Source of the DNA: Paenibacillus marchantiae
GTDB lineage: Bacteria > Bacillota > Bacilli > Paenibacillales > Paenibacillaceae
Assembly: GCF_028771845.1 (NCBI RefSeq)
Contig: NZ_CP118270.1
Coordinates: forward strand, 3,782,001-3,846,000
Direction of reading: 5' to 3'
DNA length: 64,000 bases
The translations under genes were made by a program, and so were the position numbers. Positions 43,019-52,503 of this stretch are shown in pieces. Numbering within the stretch: position 1 is the first letter of the stretch; every line of letters starts with the position of its first letter. The notes beneath the pieces are model-generated. The model did not search any database, was not told the DNA's origin, and saw only the letters and a program-made list of their open reading frames with translations.

Positions 43019-44532
43019 GTCAACCCGGTGTAATGGATGTTACCGTCAAAGAACGTGCAGAACTGGCTTTGAATGATGACTTCCTGCGGAAAGCCGTCAA
43101 GTTTACGACAGAGCGATTGCGTAATGGCAAGAAGTCCGCATCCGAAGAACATGGCAACTGGGAAGAATGGCGCGAACGTGGACGTCAGATTCGTCTGCAT
43201 ACGATCGCACATCTGGATTATTACCTGAATGAATTCGTCAATAATGCACGTGCCAATGGGGTTCATATTCATTTTGCGGATACTTCGGTAGAGGCAGCAG
43301 CGATTGCACTTGATATTGCGGCTCACAAGCAGGCTTCTACCGTGGTAAAATCCAAGTCCATGGTGTCCGAGGAAGTGCATCTCAACCATGTATTGGAATC
43401 CGCAGGTATTGAAGCAATAGAGACCGATCTGGGCGAATATATCATTCAATTGGCGGGTGAAGCCCCATCCCATATCGTCATTCCGGCTATTCACAAAAAT
43501 CGATACCAGATTGCGGACCTGTTGTCCAAGGAAGCGGGAGAAATTCTGGAACCGGACACCACCGTACTTGCCGGATTTGTACGCAAAAAGCTGCGTGAGA
43601 AGTTTCTTGAAGCAGATATAGGCATGACCGGCTGCAATTTTGCGATTGCGGAAACGGGTTCCATGGTCCTATTCGAAAATGAAGGCAATGCCCGTATGGT
43701 ATCCACCGTGCCAAAAACACAGATTACCTTAATGGGCATGGAGCGTATCATTCCATCCTGGACGGATCTCGAGGTGATGGCAACCTTACTGCCACGCTCC
43801 GCGACAGGTCAAAAATTGACGATGTATATGTCAGGTATAACCGGCCCTCGCCGAACAGAAGACGGGGACGGGCCAGATGAAATGCACATTATTATCGTGG
43901 ATAATGGACGTTCACTTCAGTTGGGTGATCCCGAGTTTCAGGAGCTGTTGAACTGTATTCGCTGTGGAGCCTGTCTGAACGCTTGTCCGGTATATCGTCA
44001 TATCGGCGGGCATGCCTATGGTGGAACCTACAGTGGACCGATTGGAGCGGTACTTACACCTGCACTCAATGGCAACATCGATGAATGGAACGACATCGCG
44101 GGTGCTTCCAGTCTGTGCGGAGCCTGTTATGAAGCCTGTCCTGTCAAAATTCCGCTGCATGATATGCTCGTATATTTACGTAGACGCAAGGTGGAAAAGG
44201 GCCATGGCAATAAGCTTGAGAGCGCTGGTATGAAAGGTTTTGCAGCGGTTGTATCCAATTCTAAACGATTCGGAGCGGCTATACGTCTCGGACAGATTGG
44301 TCAGAAAGTCATTGTTCGGAATAACGGAATTTCACTTAAACTTGGGCCCCTCAAAGGCTGGAACAGCTATCGGGTTGCGCCAAGCCTCGCGAAGCGTTCC
44401 TTCCGGCAGCAATGGAACAAGTTGGATCAGGAGCTGAATCAGGAGAAGAAAGAAATGGATTCTTCCGTTCGGGATCGAATGGAACAGATTCTGCGTGAGC
44501 GCGAGGGGGGGGGTGGTCAACATGAACACTGA
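43015..44532 (+). CDS. lutB: L-lactate utilisation iron-sulfur protein LutB
   Basis: A 505-residue protein with an N-terminal LUD domain and a ferredoxin-like region with two 4Fe-4S motifs (CIRCGACLNACPVYRHIGG and LCGACYEACPVKIP), plus a C-terminal DUF3390 tail. It is about 25-30 residues longer than typical Bacillus LutB because of a charged tail ending REGGGGQHEH, encoded across nine G. Those G also form the ribosome binding site of lutC. It overlaps lutA by four and lutC by eleven bases. Confidence 0.94.
   Translation: MSQPGVMDVTVKERAELALNDDFLRKAVKFTTERLRNGKKSASEEHGNWEEWRERGRQIRLHTIAHLDYYLNEFVNNARANGVHIHFADTSVEAAAIALDIAAHKQASTVVKSKSMVSEEVHLNHVLESAGIEAIETDLGEYIIQLAGEAPSHIVIPAIHKNRYQIADLLSKEAGEILEPDTTVLAGFVRKKLREKFLEADIGMTGCNFAIAETGSMVLFENEGNARMVSTVPKTQITLMGMERIIPSWTDLEVMATLLPRSATGQKLTMYMSGITGPRRTEDGDGPDEMHIIIVDNGRSLQLGDPEFQELLNCIRCGACLNACPVYRHIGGHAYGGTYSGPIGAVLTPALNGNIDEWNDIAGASSLCGACYEACPVKIPLHDMLVYLRRRKVEKGHGNKLESAGMKGFAAVVSNSKRFGAAIRLGQIGQKVIVRNNGISLKLGPLKGWNSYRVAPSLAKRSFRQQWNKLDQELNQEKKEMDSSVRDRMEQILREREGGGGQHEH
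44505..44513 (+). repeat. G9 homopolymer at the lutB/lutC junction
   Basis: Nine G code for Gly in the LutB tail and act as the ribosome binding site of lutC (ATG 44522). Loss of one G would remove the lutB stop from frame and join LutB to LutC in frame. Confidence 0.9.
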
Positions 44533-45247
44533 ACATCAGGAATGGCTGGAGCAATTGGAGAAAAAATCTCGTGCGAAGCAGGAACACTTTATGAATGACA
44601 TTGCGTCCAAATTGAGAAGACCACGGCAGACACATGCTCCGACCCAACCTTTTCGAGGTGCACCCGCATTCTGGAAGGATCTGGACTGGGACATAGATAA
44701 ACGCATACAGGCATTTACCGATAATTTTGTGAGTGTAGGTGCTCATATTGCACGGGTAAGAGACATTGGCGAAGCTTCGGACTTTATCGCTAATAAATCT
44801 CATGAATTGAGTGCGAAATATATCATACGCCAGAATGAACAGGCGCTTACGGATCTTGGATTAGAAGAGCAACTTCCCGATGTGCAGATTTCTGTATGGA
44901 ATAGCCAAGCAGAGGAGAACTGGAAGGCACGGGCAGCCGAGGCAGATATCGGTGTAGTGATGGCGGATTATGCCACAGCATATACGGGTTCCGTCACGGT
45001 GCTTTCTTCGCCAGAAAAAGGGCGCTCAGTGAGTCTATTGCCGACCGTACTCATCATTATTATTCCAATTGAACGGCTCTACACCAGACTTGGTGAAACG
45101 CTTGATCGATTCGATGAAGCGGGAAGAGAGAATCTTCCGGCAGGCATACATTTTATTTCCGGTCCTAGTCGTTCTTCTGATATTGAAAATGATTTGACCA
45201 TTGGGGTACATGGACCGGGGATTGTATATGGTCTTATTATGGGATAA
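44522..45247 (+). CDS. lutC: L-lactate utilisation protein LutC (LUD domain)
   Basis: A 241-residue LUD-domain protein, the third part of the lactate oxidation system. The C-terminal half shows the LUD pattern: AEADIGVVMADYATAYTGSVTVLSS, SVSLLPTVLIIIIPIERLY, and the glycine-rich ending SDIENDLTIGVHGPG. ATG 44522 lies within the end of lutB, after GGGGGTGG. The operon ends at the hairpin beyond. Confidence 0.94.
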   Translation: MNTEHQEWLEQLEKKSRAKQEHFMNDIASKLRRPRQTHAPTQPFRGAPAFWKDLDWDIDKRIQAFTDNFVSVGAHIARVRDIGEASDFIANKSHELSAKYIIRQNEQALTDLGLEEQLPDVQISVWNSQAEENWKARAAEADIGVVMADYATAYTGSVTVLSSPEKGRSVSLLPTVLIIIIPIERLYTRLGETLDRFDEAGRENLPAGIHFISGPSRSSDIENDLTIGVHGPGIVYGLIMG

Positions 45248-45277
45248 CACCATTTCTAAATGCATAACCTCACGAAT

Positions 45278-45319
45278 GACTGTCCAAAAGCAGCTTTTTG
45301 TCTGCGAAGGGCAGTTTTT
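45278..45319 (+). terminator. Rho-independent terminator of the rhaB-deoR-lutABC unit
   Basis: ACTG.CC and GG.CAGT enclose a GCAG/CTGC helix, then six T. Confidence 0.8.
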
Positions 45320-45429
45320 TCTATGTCTAGTATGTCCATTATGAAAGGGATAATGAGCCATTCAATCATATGGCAGTAGATAAAAATATTCTATAGATAA
45401 AAACTATTAATATTATAATTATTATATAT

Positions 45430-45458
45430 TTAACCTATCAAGAGAAGCGGCGTATAAT
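45430..45458 (+). promoter_or_regulatory. SigA-type promoter of the second peroxidase gene
   Basis: TTAACC (45430-45435), 17 bases, TATAAT (45453-45458), in an A/T-rich region about 50 bases before the start codon. Confidence 0.65.
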
Positions 45459-45506
45459 CCATTTCAAGATAGGTTCATGTGAGAACCGACCAAGGAGGCG
45501 TTATGA

Positions 45507-46061
45507 ATGAGTATATTTTCTTATCAGGTTCCATTCATGGATGGACACGTGGGCGATTTATCTGTTTTTGAGGGGAAAGTGCTACTTATCGTGAATACAG
45601 CCAGCAAGTGCAGTTACTCTCGACAATTTACGGAGCTTCAACACCTGTATGAGCAGTATCGTGATCAAGGACTGGAGATCCTGGCGTTTCCCTGTGATCA
45701 GTTTAATCAGAAGGAGCCGGGCAACAATGATGAGATAGCTCAGTATTGTAGGAATCATTTTCATATATCCTTTCCGATTTTTGAGAAGATCGAGGTTACC
45801 GGACAGTCCATACATCCTTTGTTTCGCTATCTGGTCGATACAGCCCCATTTGAGGGTTATGACATGGAATCGGAAGAAGGTCGGTGGATGGATCAATTCC
45901 TAGAGGAGAAACATCCCGAATTATACCGGGGAGACGGGATCAAATGGAATTTTACCAAATTTCTGATTAATCGAACCGGGGAAGTGAGTGGTCGCTATGA
46001 GACTACGGTTGCACCGATAGAGATGGAGTCAGCGATTCGGAACCTGCTGAGACAGGCCTAG
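45507..46061 (+). CDS. Glutathione peroxidase family thiol peroxidase (second copy)
   Basis: A 184-residue Cys-GPx with peroxidatic C35 (NTASKCSYS), FPCDQF (C63; Asp in place of the usual Asn) and WNFTKFL (W147). It is a clear but not close paralogue of the enzyme at 5150; the middle insertion before the WNFTKF motif is longer (YDMESEEGRWMDQFLEEKHPELYRG-type). AAGGAGG gives the start at 45507. Its own promoter and the absence of partners suggest separate stress control. Confidence 0.91.
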   Translation: MSIFSYQVPFMDGHVGDLSVFEGKVLLIVNTASKCSYSRQFTELQHLYEQYRDQGLEILAFPCDQFNQKEPGNNDEIAQYCRNHFHISFPIFEKIEVTGQSIHPLFRYLVDTAPFEGYDMESEEGRWMDQFLEEKHPELYRGDGIKWNFTKFLINRTGEVSGRYETTVAPIEMESAIRNLLRQA

Positions 46062-46132
46062 TTGGAGTTTAATGAACTGTGTATCTTCGAAATTCTAGTT
46101 TACGTTCAGAGCCAAATAATCTCTATATGGAG

Positions 46133-46184
46133 GGACCAAAGGGGAAATTTACTCATGCCAATTCGGATGGATACCCATTGGTCC
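46133..46184. promoter_or_regulatory. Upstream dyad with GACCAA half-sites before the P450 gene
   Basis: GGACCAA (46133-46139) and TTGGTCC (46178-46184) are inverted around 38 bases. The half-site shares GACCAA with the tighter dyad at 46269-46297. Confidence 0.4.
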
Positions 46185-46268
46185 TAAGACTTTGAGACTG
46201 TTGAAGATTAGGACTGGAAATGTTAGGGTAAAAGAAAGATAACGAAGGAACCCATTTTTTTTAATCTA

Positions 46269-46297
46269 AACTGACCAATATACCGTTTTGGTCAGTT
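46269..46297. promoter_or_regulatory. Operator-like palindrome upstream of the P450 gene
   Basis: AACTGACCAA (46269-46278) and TTGGTCAGTT (46288-46297) are perfect ten-base arms with a nine-base spacer. An outer GGAACC (46247-46252) and GGTTCC (46298-46303) extend the symmetry. The shape fits a TetR-type repressor site; CYP102 genes in Bacillus are controlled by a TetR protein (Bm3R1), though its operator is different and no tetR gene is in the window. Confidence 0.6.
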
Positions 46298-46439
46298 GGT
46301 TCCGGTATGAATTTCAGGTTATCTGGATGAAATATGAAAATTTGCAGAAAATGTAGTCATGTCTGTTGATCTGAAGTCGTAATTGAACAAAAGTATTATT
46401 TTTTAGTCGAACGTAACACTTGGAAGAGGAGTGAGTATT

Positions 46440-49400
46440 ATGGCGCAAATTTCAGTTCCCCAACCCAAAACTTTTGGGCCTTTAGGAAACTTACCACAGT
46501 TAAATACCGATGAGCCTGTACAATCCCTGGTGAAACTCGCTGAAGAGTATGGCCCCATTTTTCGAATGGATTATCCTGGCCGAAGTGAATTGTATATTTC
46601 AGGTCACGAACTGGTAGCCGAGGTAACCGACGAATCCAAATTCGATAAACGTGTATGGGCACCGCTGGAGAAGGTACGTGCATTTGCCGGAGATGGCCTG
46701 TTTACGAGTTGGACTCAAGAACCGAATTGGAAAAAAGCTCACAATGTGTTGCTGCCCAGCTTCAGCCAGCGTGCAATGCAGGGATATCACAACAAAATGA
46801 TTGATCTCGCTGTACAGCTCGTACAGAAGTGGTCCAGATTAAACCCGGATGAGACGGTTAACGTACCTGATGATATGACTCGTCTCACCCTGGATACGAT
46901 TGGATTGTGTGGATTCAACTACCGATTTAACAGCTTTTACCGGGAAGAACCGCATCCCTTCATTACCAGTATGGTTCGAGCACTAGACGAATCGATGAGT
47001 TCGTTGCAGCGTTTGCGTCTGCAAGACAAGCTGATGATCACCAAAAAGAAACAGTTTGAGCAGGATATCCGTTCGATGTACTCTCTGGTGGATCATATTA
47101 TTGCGGAGCGCAAGGAGCAGCCCCAGGAAGGGGCGGACGATCTGTTGTCCCATATGCTTAGTGGCAAGGACCCGGAAACCGGGGAAACGCTGGACGATGA
47201 AAATATCCGTTACCAGATCATCACCTTCCTGATTGCTGGACATGAGACGACGAGTGGCCTGTTGTCCTTTGCCATCTATTATTTAATGAAAAACCCGGAT
47301 ACCCTTGCCAAGGCTCAAGCTGAAGCAGATCAGATTCTGAAAGATCCGGTTCCAACATACAATCAGGTCCGCAATCTGAAATATGTTCGCATGGTTCTGA
47401 ACGAAGCATTGCGGTTGTGGCCTACGGCTCCGGCATTCTCCTTATACGCGAAGAAAGACCTTATTCTGGACGGGAAATATCCTTTGCAAAAAGGGGATAG
47501 TGTCAGTGTACTCATTCCCAAGCTGCATCGGGACCGCGACGCGTGGGGTGACGATGTGGAGGAATTCCGACCGGAACGGTTCGAAGATCCGAGCAAGGTA
47601 CCACATGACGCCTATAAACCATTTGGTAATGGCCAGCGGGCCTGCATCGGTCAGCAGTTCGCCCTTCAGGAAGCAACACTTGTGCTAGGAATGGTCCTGA
47701 AGCATTTTGAATTCATCGATCATGCGGACTATCAGTTGAAAGTGAAAGAAACGTTGACGCTCAAACCCGATAACTTCACGATTCGTGTTCGTGCACGCGG
47801 GGGTCAACCGGTCATGGCTGTGCCGGGTGTTGCCGTGGAGGAACCGACTCCGGTTGCCAAAAGACAAGAGCCGGATACAGCAAATGCCCATCACACCCCG
47901 ATGCTTGTCCTGTATGGATCCAATCTCGGGACAGCGGAAGGCATTGCGCGTGAAATCGCAGATACCGCAAGATACCAGGGCTTCCGTAGCGAGGTGGCTA
48001 CCCTGGATGATCGTGTAGGCAAACTTCCGAAGGAAGGCGTCGTCATCATTGTGAGCGCATCCTACAATGGTCAGCCACCAAGCAATGCCAAGGATTTCGT
48101 CGAGTGGATTGAACATGCGGATGCAGGGGAATTCCAAGGCGTTCGATTCTCCGTTCTCGGATGTGGGGATCACAACTGGGCCAGCACGTACCAGCGTATC
48201 CCGCGTTTGATTGATGAGCAGTTATCTTCCAAAGGAGCAGAACGGTTATCACCGATCGGAGAAAGTGATGCCAGCGGGGACTTTGAGAAACAGGTTGGAG
48301 ACTGGACCGAGCAACTATGGCCGGATTTGGCACGAACTCTGGGCCTCAAGTTGAACACAAGCTCAGGTAGTGAGCGCAGTTCCTTGTCAGTACAGTTTGT
48401 CAGCGGACTGGCGGTAACGCCGCTCGCGGATACGTATGATGCACATGTTGCTGAAGTGCTTGAGAATCGGGAACTTCATGATGCGGGCAGTGAACGAAGC
48501 ACACGTCATCTGGAGATTAAACTGCCTGAAGGCGCAACGTATAAAGAAGGCGATCACCTGGGCATTTTGCCGCAAAACCCGTCTGAGCTCGTAGAACGAG
48601 TACTGAAACGATATGGATTCACAGGTACGGAACATCTGGTTCTGGATGCCTCTGGTCGCAGCGCAGCTCATCTGCCATTGCACCAACCGGTTAGTCTGGT
48701 CGATCTGCTCAGTCACAGTGTGGAGCTTCAGGAAGCGGCAACTCGGGCCCAACTGAGGGAGCTGGCGGCGTACACGGTGTGCCCACCGCATAAGAAGGAG
48801 CTCGAAGCGCTTCTTGATGAGTCTGTTTACATGGAAGAAGTGCGTAAGAAACGCATATCCATGCTGGATTATTTGGTGAAATACGAAGCATGTGAGCTGC
48901 CTTTCGAACGGTTTTTGGAACTGCTGCCTTCCCTGAAAGCCCGATATTATTCAATCTCCAGTTCACCGCGAGTGCAGCCTGAGCAGGCCAGCATAACCGT
49001 CAGCGTAGTGCGTGCTCCGGCGTGGAGTGGTCAGGGAGAATATAAAGGTATAGCGTCCAACTATCTGGCGAACTTGAAGCCGGGTGAAGAGGTTGTCATG
49101 TTCATACGCACGCCTGAGTCCGGGTTCGAACTGCCAGAAAATGCAGAGGCTCCGATCATTATGGTTGGTCCGGGGACGGGCGTAGCTCCATTCCGTGGTT
49201 TCCTGCAGGCAAGACGTGTACTGAAGGAACAGGGTGAGAAGGTTGGCGAGGCCCATCTGTATTTTGGATGTCGCAACCCTGAACATGATTATTTATATAA
49301 AAATGAACTCGAAACTGCGGAGCAAGAGGGCCTTGTCCAGCTTCATACCGCCTTCTCCCGCGTGGACGGGGAAGAGAAATGTTACGTGCAGCATCTAATG

Positions 49401-49613
49401 AGAGATGATGCCCACAAACTGATTCCTCTGCTCGAACAGGGTGGACATCTGTATGTTTGCGGCGATGGCAGCAAGATGGCACCTGATGTTGAAGCAACAC
49501 TCAAGAAAGCGTACACTGATGTCAGCGGCAACTCCACAGAGGAAGCCGATGCGTGGTTAGAACGTTTGCAGCAGGAAGGTCGTTATGCCAAGGATGTGTG
49601 GACAGGCATCTGA
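46440..49613 (+). CDS. CYP102-type (BM3-like) cytochrome P450 / NADPH-P450 reductase fusion
   Basis: A self-sufficient fatty acid hydroxylase of 1057 residues. The heme domain (about 1-460) closely follows P450 BM3: I-helix [17 protein letters not shown], and [11 protein letters not shown] with heme ligand C402. A linker leads to the flavodoxin domain ([13 protein letters not shown], near 485) and the FAD/NADPH domain (RYYSISSSP, then [14 protein letters not shown], and the aromatic end). BM3 enzymes hydroxylate medium and long-chain fatty acids near the end of the chain. ATG 46440 follows AGAGGAG; GTG 46431 is too close to it. Single gene with operator-like dyads and a terminator. Confidence 0.96.
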   Translation: MAQISVPQPKTFGPLGNLPQLNTDEPVQSLVKLAEEYGPIFRMDYPGRSELYISGHELVAEVTDESKFDKRVWAPLEKVRAFAGDGLFTSWTQEPNWKKAHNVLLPSFSQRAMQGYHNKMIDLAVQLVQKWSRLNPDETVNVPDDMTRLTLDTIGLCGFNYRFNSFYREEPHPFITSMVRALDESMSSLQRLRLQDKLMITKKKQFEQDIRSMYSLVDHIIAERKEQPQEGADDLLSHMLSGKDPETGETLDDENIRYQIITFLIAGHETTSGLLSFAIYYLMKNPDTLAKAQAEADQILKDPVPTYNQVRNLKYVRMVLNEALRLWPTAPAFSLYAKKDLILDGKYPLQKGDSVSVLIPKLHRDRDAWGDDVEEFRPERFEDPSKVPHDAYKPFGNGQRACIGQQFALQEATLVLGMVLKHFEFIDHADYQLKVKETLTLKPDNFTIRVRARGGQPVMAVPGVAVEEPTPVAKRQEPDTANAHHTPMLVLYGSNLGTAEGIAREIADTARYQGFRSEVATLDDRVGKLPKEGVVIIVSASYNGQPPSNAKDFVEWIEHADAGEFQGVRFSVLGCGDHNWASTYQRIPRLIDEQLSSKGAERLSPIGESDASGDFEKQVGDWTEQLWPDLARTLGLKLNTSSGSERSSLSVQFVSGLAVTPLADTYDAHVAEVLENRELHDAGSERSTRHLEIKLPEGATYKEGDHLGILPQNPSELVERVLKRYGFTGTEHLVLDASGRSAAHLPLHQPVSLVDLLSHSVELQEAATRAQLRELAAYTVCPPHKKELEALLDESVYMEEVRKKRISMLDYLVKYEACELPFERFLELLPSLKARYYSISSSPRVQPEQASITVSVVRAPAWSGQGEYKGIASNYLANLKPGEEVVMFIRTPESGFELPENAEAPIIMVGPGTGVAPFRGFLQARRVLKEQGEKVGEAHLYFGCRNPEHDYLYKNELETAEQEGLVQLHTAFSRVDGEEKCYVQHLMRDDAHKLIPLLEQGGHLYVCGDGSKMAPDVEATLKKAYTDVSGNSTEEADAWLERLQQEGRYAKDVWTGI

Positions 49614-49655
49614 GTGATACGTTCCTGATTCCAATGATTATTGATAGGCATCTGC

Positions 49656-49694
49656 GCGGTGAGACACAGAAAGGTTCTGTGCTCACCGCTTTTT
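49656..49694 (+). terminator. Rho-independent terminator after the P450 gene
   Basis: GCGGTGAG.CACAGAA pairs with TTCTGTG.CTCACCGC, then T5. Confidence 0.95.
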
Positions 49695-49850
49695 GCTATG
49701 GCACAATATCCGAGCAGACCAATGCAGGTATGAGTTATACTAGGGAATAGAAATATGCATATCATGACATGGGGTTGACCCAGGGCATGGATCGTTTCTC
49801 TCATTGGGCGATTGCTGGCACAGATATGAATTCAGCGATGTCTGGTCTCA

Positions 49851-50249
49851 TTATTTCTTCTTTTTATTCGTTGGACGATAGATCGATTCGACCTGAGTTA
49901 GCGGAAAGAGAATACGTGAGGAGAATTTACCTTTTCCCTGCAGCTCAATGTAATCCAGTCCAACACCAACAAGTCGGATATTGTTAAATGCGTTTCCGGA
50001 TGGGAATACCGTGCGGATGCCTACCCGTATGCCTCGCCGTGCTCGTGGTACATCAAATACACGAATGGAAAACAAACTGAGTGGAATAAATAACTGCCGA
50101 TTGACTTTGATGAAATTGCGCGGAAATACTTTTCTAATTATTCCAGGTTCCAGACCAGACAATGGAGCATTCAATTCTGCCAGATGTCCCTGGAACTCGG
50201 CCAGACGCTGTTGAAGTGTTTTTCCTGTATGAAGTTGGTGCCAATTCAT
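49851..50249 (-). CDS. Unknown protein conserved in style with Bacillales small proteins
   Basis: A 132-residue soluble protein with a helical N-terminus (TLQQRLAEFQGHLAELNAPLSGLEPGIIRKVFPRNF) and a basic beta-rich second half (RARRGIRVGIRTVFPSG, ending in KKKK). The start at 50249 has GGAGG seven to eight bases upstream on the minus strand. No family recognised. It is divergent from the small gene at 50370. Confidence 0.65.
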   Translation of the reverse strand: MNWHQLHTGKTLQQRLAEFQGHLAELNAPLSGLEPGIIRKVFPRNFIKVNRQLFIPLSLFSIRVFDVPRARRGIRVGIRTVFPSGNAFNNIRLVGVGLDYIELQGKGKFSSRILFPLTQVESIYRPTNKKKK

Positions 50250-50369
50250 AAGCAATCCTCCGTTCGCCATTTATACCTACTATATGAATGGACGAAGGCA
50301 AGAGGTGAGCGAAATGGCGCCCATGTTACTCATGATAAGGTACAACTTAAGATATAGGGAGTGATTCAG

Positions 50370-50714
50370 ATGGACGTGGAAATGTATAAAGACCTCATTC
50401 GGGATGAACGTGGCAACTATTATATCGCGGTACAGATAGAGGGTAATGAGCTTACGCTTGTCAACGCATTTGTTGAAGCATCGTTTACACCGGAACTGAT
50501 CTATAATGAAGAATTTCGTAATAAACATAAAGAGATGGAAGGCGGCTTTGTAGGCAAAATTGCAATGGACCTTCTCCGGCATGATGTGGTCATGGGTTTG
50601 AAACAAATGGACAGAAAGCTGCTGGAGCTTTCGGAAGTTGAACAGAAGTACACGGTGAACTATATAGATACGATTGAGTTCTATCGCCACCCTGCGTGGG
50701 AGCGGAAAGCATAA
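50370..50714 (+). CDS. Small acidic protein of unknown function
   Basis: A 114-residue protein (MDVEMYKDLIRDERGNYYIAVQIEG at the start) without membrane segments or signal peptide. AGGGAG is eight bases before ATG 50370. It ends in a shared terminator region before the convergent glycosidase gene. No family or function recognised. Confidence 0.65.
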   Translation: MDVEMYKDLIRDERGNYYIAVQIEGNELTLVNAFVEASFTPELIYNEEFRNKHKEMEGGFVGKIAMDLLRHDVVMGLKQMDRKLLELSEVEQKYTVNYIDTIEFYRHPAWERKA

Positions 50715-50760
50715 GCGAAGGCTCATTTTCGTGGACAGTCCATTAGGATAGTAAAATCGT

Positions 50761-50804
50761 AAAAGCGCAAGTACAGGGGAGCTACCCTTGCCACTTGCGC
50801 TTTT
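50761..50804. terminator. Bidirectional terminator between convergent genes
   Basis: AAAAGCGCAAGT and ACTTGCGCTTTT form a perfect 12-pair stem with an inner GGG/CCC helix. A and T runs are part of the arms, so it can serve both the gene at 50370 and the toroid glycosidase. Confidence 0.9.
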
Positions 50805-50833
50805 GGCGTTGCAACTATTCATCGGGAAACGCA

Positions 50834-52480
50834 CTATCGATAGGAAGGATAGATGATGCCGATATCTCGTTCTGTTTTCAAGCTTCCCTCTATATACCGC
50901 TGGAGTTCATTTCCTTTGATTCGAATCGGAATGGAATTCCCTCGATAGATCAGTTCACCCTCAATCGTGCGCACGCTCATTCCGATGACGCCTTCCAAAT
51001 GTCCACCCTGATCCGTAATTAACCGAATTCCTGCTGGCCCCTCCATAAGAATCTTACCATCCTGATATACCGTTACCCGTTCTGGCGTGTTCACCAATTC
51101 AAAATGCAGCCCATTCACCGTACGGCTGTACGCCGTATGACCAGCGACTTCTTCGCCATGATCCATGTCGATGGGGAGAAGACCGGTAAACCACAGTTGG
51201 TCCGATCCAACCGGCATGATGCCGCATAACCGTTCCACATAATCAAGCAGGCAAAGAATGGAGGGGGAATAGGTTTCCGTAAAACCCTCCTCCCCGGTCC
51301 ATGGGCTTAAAGCCTGCGCAAAGCGCGTTGCTTTGGAAAGGGACGACAAGATGGGTTGCAGTACCCAGGTCAATTCCACATAGCGATGGTGATATTCAAA
51401 AGCATGTGGTGCACGGATCAGACTCAGGAAGTTAGATGCTCCACCCCAGCTGTTATAAGAGGAGAACGGATCGAACCGTGGATCATCCATCGACATGGAG
51501 GTGAACGGGTATTTGGCAAAAAACTTACTTGTATTCAGCAAATACCGGCGCAGCATGTTATCAAACAATTCACGGTCGCCCACCTCGCAGGCCATCACGC
51601 GCAGCAGCACATCGGACTGTACCCTGACGAATTCGTCATTGCGATCCCTGTCGTAGAAGAACATATCCTCTTCGTCATAACAGTAGCGGAAGAGACTTTC
51701 CAGACTGGCTTCAGCTTTTGCTTTCCAATCACCACCAGACTCCCCAAGTTCCTCAGCCATTCGGGATAAATACATGCGCTGGCAATATATATTGGCGGTT
51801 AAGTCTGGTGCCAAAAAAGGCAGGACCGGAGAGTCCGGATGGTAGGACGCAGCATCATTCATATAAGGTGTATCCGGGACATGCCAGAACCGTGGGGACA
51901 GATCATGCCCGGTATCAAAGGTACTAAATGCCTCCACACAGCCGGTCCCTCGGGTATTGCGATACGTTGCAATCCATTCGTCGTATTGTACCATGGCCTT
52001 GTACATGGTCTTCAGGAAGGAACGGTTCTTTCCATGAAGCAGGTAGTGGTTCCATACGCTTCGTGCCAATGGTGTAACGAGCTGAATCTGGCGAAAGGAT
52101 GGACCGTTCTCCGTTAGCTTATAAGGTAGCAATCCATCTTCTCTTTGGTGTCGGGCAAAAGCAAGATAGGTCGTTTCCGATACGGAAGGAATCAGACGTG
52201 ACAGCAGTTCCGCATTAATGGTGCCCGTACTCTCCAGCCAGCAACCCAGATAGATGCCACCTTCCTGAAGAATGGGCTCAATGCCGTTCAGGGGCACAAT
52301 GCAAGTCAGTAACTTCTCCAATGCGGAATAATAAGTTGCTTCCAGTCTTCCACCAGTTGCCGCGAATTGAACACCCGACGCCTGCCATTCCTGTATTAAC
52401 TTTTGATCTTCCGGTTTACCTGGCTGCACATGATCGTGGATCGAGATCTGCCGCAGCTTGTTCAGCAGGGCTTCTGTCAT
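50834..52480 (-). CDS. (Alpha/alpha)6-toroid glycoside hydrolase-like protein (MGH1-like)
   Basis: A 548-residue cytoplasmic protein with repeating helix pairs rich in Trp and Tyr, as in MGH1-like, GH63 and GH37 toroid glycosidases. Segments such as ARHQREDGLLPYKLTENGPSF, GCVEAFSTFDTGHDLSPRFWHVPDTPYMND and SSYNSWGGASNFLSL carry likely catalytic acids. A small beta domain forms the C-terminus. It is the last gene of the minus-strand ABC transporter operon, so it probably cleaves the imported sugar. The exact family and linkage cannot be read from sequence alone. Confidence 0.75.
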   Translation of the reverse strand: MTEALLNKLRQISIHDHVQPGKPEDQKLIQEWQASGVQFAATGGRLEATYYSALEKLLTCIVPLNGIEPILQEGGIYLGCWLESTGTINAELLSRLIPSVSETTYLAFARHQREDGLLPYKLTENGPSFRQIQLVTPLARSVWNHYLLHGKNRSFLKTMYKAMVQYDEWIATYRNTRGTGCVEAFSTFDTGHDLSPRFWHVPDTPYMNDAASYHPDSPVLPFLAPDLTANIYCQRMYLSRMAEELGESGGDWKAKAEASLESLFRYCYDEEDMFFYDRDRNDEFVRVQSDVLLRVMACEVGDRELFDNMLRRYLLNTSKFFAKYPFTSMSMDDPRFDPFSSYNSWGGASNFLSLIRAPHAFEYHHRYVELTWVLQPILSSLSKATRFAQALSPWTGEEGFTETYSPSILCLLDYVERLCGIMPVGSDQLWFTGLLPIDMDHGEEVAGHTAYSRTVNGLHFELVNTPERVTVYQDGKILMEGPAGIRLITDQGGHLEGVIGMSVRTIEGELIYRGNSIPIRIKGNELQRYIEGSLKTERDIGIIYPSYR

Positions 52481-52503
52481 GTTGACCTCCTTGAAGCGGT
52501 TAA

